From assembly GCA_034096865.1 (NCBI GenBank), contig JAWQFJ010008073.1, positions 1 through 12,341 on the forward strand: DNA of 12,341 nucleotides. Reading direction: 5' to 3'. The position numbers and the translations under genes are program-made. The first letter of the stretch is position 1. Every line of letters starts with the position of its first letter. Under the pieces are notes generated by a model. It made no database searches and had not been told where the DNA came from. It saw only the letters and a list, made by a program, of their open reading frames with translations. This stretch comes from Theodoxus fluviatilis (lineage: Eukaryota; Mollusca; Gastropoda; Cycloneritida; Neritidae). Shown one piece after another: positions 8,143 through 12,341 of the stretch.

Positions 8143-8509
8143 GTGTCATATCCTAGACCGTAGATTATCCTAAAACGTAGAGCGTGACCTACTTTCATAT
8201 TATTAACATGACGAAATATGGGTTTTCATCGTTTTCTTTCACCTTATGACCCGATCAAATGGTACTTTCCTCTAGAAATGTTTGTGTAATCACACGAAGC
8301 AAAGACAAAAATCTTTGGGTCCGAGATTTCTTAAAACGCTCACCGTTACAACCGGCTATTCAGTTAAGATAACAAGAGTAGGCGGGGCAAAGTCATCTTT
8401 GCGTGGCATTGTCCAATCACAAGATTTGGCGGATGAACAGTCATGTTAATAATATGCAAGTGGGTCACACTTTACGTTTTAGGATTCTCTACGGTCTAGG
8501 ATATGGCAC
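8143..8509. mobile_element. MITE copy 2, inverted relative to copy 1
   Basis: Terminal arms of 70 bp (8143-8212 and 8440-8509) start GTGTCATATCCTAGACC and GTGCCATATCCTAGACC. TA flanks both ends (8141-8142 and 8510-8511), giving a clean TA target duplication. The 227-bp core is the reverse complement of the core of the element at 3835-4204, with scattered substitutions and small indels, so the two are separate insertions of one family rather than a recent local duplication. There is no coding capacity. This copy defines the family's ends better than copy 1. Confidence 0.92.
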
Positions 8510-8511
8510 TA

Positions 8512-8873
8512 GCCCCAAGAACTGATGTTTAAGTCCAATATTAACTTTATTGTGTAACTTCCGACACAGACCATTTCTATAACCTTTAACCTTGAAAATT
8601 AAAACACTAACACAGTTTGAACAGTGAGTGAAGGTACTGATCATGAATGACACTGTATGTCGATATTTCCAACGCGCACAGCCCTCTGCGCAGATCCATG
8701 GAGCACGATGCGATCAGTAAAGAATGAAAGATCACAGCAACTGTTTTAAAAAGTGGTGTTTTTTTTCTTACTCGAAACCAAATATATCTACCGGCTGAAA
8801 AAGTACCACGTTCAGCCCTATTTCAGATCCAAAATGCAGTGGGACAATTCATGTGCAGTCAAGTGAACGAATT
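8512..8873. other. Non-coding stretch without recognised features
   Basis: About 360 bp with no open frame, repeat or RNA gene that I can identify. Confidence 0.5.
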
Positions 8874-8944
8874 TCCCTCTCCCTTCTCTTTCTCTCTCCT
8901 CCCTTCCACCCCCACCCCCATCTCCTTCCCCCACCCCCACCCCC
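8874..8944. repeat. Polypyrimidine tract with five C5 runs (G-quadruplex motif on minus strand)
   Basis: Bases 8874-8907 are pyrimidines only. Runs of five C follow at 8909-8913, 8915-8919, 8928-8932, 8934-8938 and 8940-8944. The minus strand therefore has five G5 runs with loops of 1, 8, 1 and 1 bases, well within the G-quadruplex pattern, and the plus strand could form an i-motif. The pure pyrimidine part could also form triplex (H-)DNA. Confidence 0.85.
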
Positions 8945-9860
8945 AATCCATCAATCACACAGTGCTCCGCTAAATCAGCACGCGAGCATGTTTGTTTTAA
9001 GCCCAACAGCTGCCCTGCAGAGGAAAACTCGTTACCAAAGGCATCAATCCAGAACTCCGATAGGCGAGTCCGAGAGGCTCAACTAAGCGATAAATCCCTT
9101 TAGCCAGGGTTAACTCTGGTCATTTGGCGTACGCACTGATCAAAGAGCATGGCTGGCAGGGCGATGAGAGGCACAACCTGGGATGAGTCCACAGAGGGAG
9201 GTCTCGAGCCTACGACTCGCAGCGGCCATTGTTTGAAGTGGAGGCGAAAGGCCGACATGCTGATCAAAGATGCATGCAGCTTTGTTTGACCACTGGTCAT
9301 CTGGCTGAGTGGAAGTAAGCGAGAACCAAGCGCGGGAGCGGCTTGCGGGGGTGGAAGGATGGCGGAAGGGGGTGGGATATGTCCAGGTAGGAGGTAGCAC
9401 AGCACTGCAGCTCTTGGGCAAATGTCTCAATGAGGGGGTTGTTAATGTAATGAAGCCCAAGGAAGGGAGATCGTGACTGGGAATTATGTAAACCCGCATC
9501 GCGAAAGGAGTTGCATTATGCCCTCGGTCGACTTTGAAGTTTGTAGCAGTTGTGGCAGAAACATTCACTGCTCTATTAAATGGTGAAAATCGTTATTTAA
9601 TCGGTTGGTTTGACGCAAAGTTATACGCAACTGAATCGTGCAGGCACGGGAATTAATATGTGAAAAAGCCACGAGAGCTCAGTCAAATAAGGCCATTTTC
9701 GGCAATCAAAAACAAACTACTAGAAACTGTCCACACTTATCACAATGCTTTATAAAAACCATGTCATAAACTACAGACCGATTGAAGTCTTCTTGTACTG
9801 TTAGATAAAAAGCCACAGATAAGTTTTGCACGAAGATCTCAAAATTGACCACCCCGCCCC
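8945..9860. other. Gene-poor stretch
   Basis: About 900 bp. Two overlapping minus-strand frames (9140-9568, 142 codons, and 9100-9405, 101 codons) have no recognisable motif. A G-rich patch at 9345-9375 (plus strand) is a weaker quadruplex candidate. No gene is supported. Confidence 0.45.
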
Positions 9861-10076
9861 CTAACCAATAAAATGGGCTGTGATCTGATTTCTCTTGAGT
9901 AAGAACGCGACTCTCTCCCTGATGTGGTTGGAGACAGCGTACGGAACAATGACGAGGCCTGAGGACAGACTGTTTTCACTTAGCTTCTTCATAACCTCAG
10001 ACGTCTGAGTGCTTGATGTCAGAGCGGTTAAGAATGAAAGGAAGTGTACTTCTACGAGAAGAACAAAAAGGATCAA
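9861..10076 (-). CDS. Weak candidate exon or small protein, function unknown
   Basis: A 71-codon frame whose middle reads QTSEVMKKLSENSLSSGLV, then IVPYAVSNHIRERVAFLLKR, with balanced, soluble-protein-like composition. On the minus strand a pyrimidine-rich run ends in CACTCAG just before ACGTCTGAG (about 10008), a plausible 3' splice site, so the part from TSEVM onward could be an exon. The upstream residues (MILFVLLVEVHFLSFLTAL) are hydrophobic and could be read as a signal peptide. No clear 5' splice site, neighbour exon or family match is seen. Confidence 0.18.
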   Translation of the reverse strand: MILFVLLVEVHFLSFLTALTSSTQTSEVMKKLSENSLSSGLVIVPYAVSNHIRERVAFLLKRNQITAHFIG

Positions 10077-10232
10077 GCCTTTGTGATGGGCAAGAACGAC
10101 ATCAAACTCACAGAAATGGAGTTTTTAAACGTGTGTATTTCTTATGATTTATTTCTATCTTGTCAGAGGTCATAAGGAAAAGACAACGATGAATGAAGGC
10201 AAAGAGCATGACGTCATGCAGAGCAGCATTGG

Positions 10233-10568
10233 GTTTGGTGATGTCTCTGTATGATGGACAGTTAGGAGAGGGGTCAAGCAAGGGAGAGATGGGTTTGGTG
10301 ATGACTGTATGATGGGCAGTTAGGAGAGGGGTCAAGCAAGGGAGAGATGGGTTTGGTGATGACTCTGTATGATGGGCAGTTAGGAGAGGGGTCAAGCAAG
10401 GGAGAGATGGGTTTGGTGATGACTCTGTATGATGGGCACTTAGGAGAGGGGTCAAGCAAGGGAGAGAGGAGAGGGGTCAAGCAAGGGAGAGAGGAGAGGG
10501 GTCAAGCAAGGGAGAGAGGAGAGGGGTCAAGCAAGGGAGAGAGGAGAGGCGTCAAGCAAGGGAGAGAA
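10233..10568. repeat. Nested minisatellite: 60-bp units then 25-bp units
   Basis: Units starting at 10266, 10324 and 10384 have lengths 58, 60 and 60, preceded by a partial unit from 10233. From 10444 the array changes to 25-bp units starting at 10444, 10469, 10494, 10519 and 10544. The 25-bp unit (GAGAGGGGTCAAGCAAGGGA plus GAGAG) is the first 25 bases of the 60-bp unit with its last base changed. The 58-bp unit lacks two bases (CT), which breaks any reading frame through the array. Repetitive peptides on either strand here are not genes. Confidence 0.95.
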
Positions 10569-10771
10569 GGAAATAAGTAGGATGATGGCACAAAAGAAAA
10601 CGTGGAGCATCCATCAACAGACAAAAGCGGGAGACAGGCTGCCGTAAACCCTGATAAGTAGCTAAGAAGCGTGAACGTGTGTGGAATGTGTAGCGGATGC
10701 TGTTGGCATTTGGGCTAAACACCTCTCCACTGTGGCCATAAGCCAGTATCACAGGGCCGTCTCAGAGAGAT

Positions 10772-10809
<38 letters not shown>
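10772..10809. repeat. (ATG)n microsatellite, ~38 bp
   Basis: Uninterrupted trinucleotide array directly abutting the dispersed element at 10810. On the minus strand it is that element's (ATC)n tail. Confidence 0.95.
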
Positions 10810-10810
<1 letters not shown>

Positions 10811-11050
10811 GACCCTTGAAGGCCTATCAGCCTTTGTAGGCTATGTTAGGCCATTGTCCACGAAAATCACTAGAACTGGTTAGAGTAAGCGCAAGTCCAG
10901 TCACGAATTCCCGTTACCTTTCACAAATCGCGTGGGGAGGTGCAGTGGAACTATTCTTTCCCCTCACCCACAGGGAGATGTCTCAGAGAAAGAATTTTTA
11001 TCAACTGGAGTCTGTTGACGTAGACAGCATCGAAGACACTGCCTCGCGTT
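10810..11050 (-). mobile_element. Dispersed retroelement (SINE or LINE 3' end), copy 2
   Basis: Second copy of the element at 6676-6890, same orientation, with the (ATG)n array at its left edge. On the minus strand the 3' end carries GCCTACAAAGGC, a 4-bp hairpin, then TGATAGGCC, before the tail. Such 3' hairpins are where LINE reverse transcriptases recognise their templates. The two copies are clearly diverged, so neither is a recent insertion. The 5' limit is uncertain; similarity weakens beyond about 10990. Confidence 0.68.
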
Positions 11051-11119
11051 AAGCAGAAATGAGAAAAGCCTCTAAATGGATTTCTACCAACAAATAGTTT
11101 TTTTCTTCCTTTGATGGAA

Positions 11120-11121
<2 letters not shown>

Positions 11122-11190
<69 letters not shown>

Positions 11191-11191
11191 T

Positions 11192-11244
<53 letters not shown>

Positions 11245-11270
11245 TGCGCGGCGCGTGTGTGTGTGTGTGA
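11122..11270. repeat. (TG)n with (CGTG)n/CG core
   Basis: About 145 bp of almost strictly alternating purine-pyrimidine: (TG)n to 11226, CGTG units to about 11247, GCGCGGCGCG, then (TG)n again. This is a classic Z-DNA-forming composition. The minus-strand THTHT frame across it is a repeat artefact. Confidence 0.95.
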
Positions 11271-11579
11271 GCGATGAATGAACTGATACGTTGTTTATGA
11301 AGCAGTCAGTAAACCCGAACAATTTTATTTCAAAACCAGGGTGGTCGGGGTGAAAAACAACACTCAGCCGCACTGACACAGCCGCACTGACACAAAGGCA
11401 GTTTTGAGACGCTCCGTGACTAACCTGCGGGCACTGAGGAGAAAAGTGTTTGTAAGACCATGGACATTACATCATATGGACGGCTGGCTCGCTCAGCCTG
11501 CACGCGCTGTGTCATATAAGAAGTTCGCCGATGGCCTCGTTTTCGACATTGTTCTAATTGCACTTCCGGTTACTCCGCT
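11271..11579. other. Non-coding stretch with a 14-bp x 2 tandem repeat
   Basis: AGCCGCACTGACAC occurs twice at 11366-11393. An 82-codon plus-strand frame (11404-11652) runs into the duplicated block and has no recognisable motif. Confidence 0.5.
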
Positions 11580-11938
11580 GTCGAGCGAATTCTCATGTAA
11601 AACAGATAATTGTTCAAACAGTGATGATTTATTCCATCAGTTGAAACTGTAAGTACATTTGCAGGCATCCCAGACACACTTTGCAGTAAAAAAATGGTAT
11701 TCATTCCACTTTTGACGGAAAACAAAGCACTTTGGTCAGGCTATCTAGTTCGTCTGCTACTGCGGACGTCAATGGTCGAGCAAATTCTCATGGTAAGTAA
11801 AACAGAGAATTGTTCAAACAGTGATGATTTATTCCATCAGTTGGAACTGTAAGTGCATTTGCAGGTATCCCAGACACACTTTGCAGTAAAAAAATGGTAT
11901 TCATTCCACTTTTGACGGAAAACAAAGCACTTTGGTCA
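11580..11938. repeat. Diverged direct duplication, ~160-bp units
   Basis: Bases 11580-11738 match 11775-11938, separated by 36 bp. By eye there are five substitutions plus a 5-base insertion in the second copy, all in the left half; the last 70 or so bases are identical. Both copies contain GTAAGTRCATTTGCAG, which joins a donor-like and an acceptor-like splice sequence within 16 bases. Open frames on both strands (plus 11894-12112, 72 codons; minus 11788-12102, 104 codons) cross it but match no family I know. Confidence 0.9.
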
Positions 11939-12341
11939 ACAATGTCAACAGCAGGCAGGTTCGAGGACAACAATGTATTTATAATCTTTCCTGATGTCGC
12001 TGAGGTCCGCGCGTCAGCTATAAATAAAAGTGCGCGAAGCATGGATGCTCGGCGTGTAATGGGTCGACCTGCATTTGCATTTGTAAAATTAAGCGCGTTC
12101 ACGACCTATTGATGCAATCAACATACAGTTTTGATAAATTAATGCTGTTCATAGCTTACATTTTCTTTGGATGGGTTTCTAGTATCCCAAAATCGTGGAC
12201 ATTACATCATGAATGAGGCCTCAAGAATGTACGCTGTTCTGTCCAAGATGAGGGGAAGAATTGTTTTGGTTTCAAAGACAAAAGACGTGTAACACACCCA
12301 CATCTCACTGAAACAAAATATACTGAAAGAAACCTACCTCG
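11939..12341. other. Non-coding stretch at window end
   Basis: No gene recognised. An octamer-like ATTTGCAT lies near 12073. TGGACATTACATCAT at 12196-12210 repeats 11461-11475 exactly. Confidence 0.45.

Noticed and set aside
9140..9568. 142-codon minus-strand frame
   Set aside because: No domain or signal seen, overlapped by a second open frame on the same strand; not distinguishable from chance.
10233..10568. CRISPR-like repeat array
   Set aside because: Units are contiguous without unique spacers and the sequence is animal nuclear DNA.
10108..10580. Repetitive-peptide frames on both strands
   Set aside because: They follow the minisatellite, and a 2-base shorter unit breaks the frame between repeats.
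10951..11379. 142-codon minus-strand frame with a His/Thr-rich run
   Set aside because: The run is the TG/CG tract; the rest overlaps the dispersed element and shows no motif.
11651..11670. 16-base 'micro-intron' GTAAGT...TTTGCAG
   Set aside because: Far shorter than any spliceable animal intron; removing it does not join open frames into a longer one.

Overview
This looks like intergenic or intron-like DNA from an animal nuclear genome, not a bacterial, phage or organellar sequence. No reading frame is longer than about 140 codons. The long frames lie over simple repeats or show no recognisable family. The window is full of microsatellites, a minisatellite, paired inverted-repeat transposons and dispersed elements with microsatellite tails. 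THAP-domain remnants and this mix of short elements suit a marine invertebrate, most likely a mollusc (perhaps a gastropod), but that placement is inference and no single feature proves it.

Layout. (1) Bases 1-993 hold two degraded THAP zinc-finger domains, both on the minus strand. The first (1-191) has a stop codon where the family's invariant tryptophan should be and a glycine in place of a zinc-binding cysteine. The second (676-993) has a well-preserved N-terminal half, but lacks the third zinc cysteine and shifts frame just after the zinc histidine. A perfect 205-bp tandem duplication (398-810) has copied its C-terminal half. (2) Bases 994-2440 are relatively GC-rich without a convincing gene; one weak candidate exon is noted. 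A 12-bp perfect hairpin at 2445-2495, followed by a T-run, marks the change to AT-rich DNA. (3) Bases 2500-6300 are AT-rich non-coding DNA with one MITE (3835-4204). (4) Bases 6308-6890 hold a fragment resembling the 5' end of 7SL (SRP) RNA, a 245-bp GGAT microsatellite, and a dispersed element whose 3' tail is that microsatellite. (5) Bases 7541-7906 may be an LTR: TGTC...GACA ends, a perfect heat-shock element, a TATA box, a poly(A)-like signal and a primer-site-like TGG just after it. (6) Bases 8143-8509 are a second copy of the same MITE, inverted relative to the first and flanked by TA. (7) Bases 8874-8944 are a polypyrimidine/C-run tract with G-quadruplex potential. (8) Bases 10233-11270 hold a nested 60/25-bp minisatellite, an ATG microsatellite attached to a second copy of the dispersed element, and a long TG/CG tract able to form Z-DNA. 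(9) Bases 11580-11938 are a diverged duplication about 160 bp long, inside a region bounded by a 15-bp direct repeat.

I see no pathway or operon linking the features. The most informative signals are the THAP fossils, the MITE pair, the 7SL-like fragment, the possible heat-responsive LTR, and two related elements that each end in a different microsatellite.
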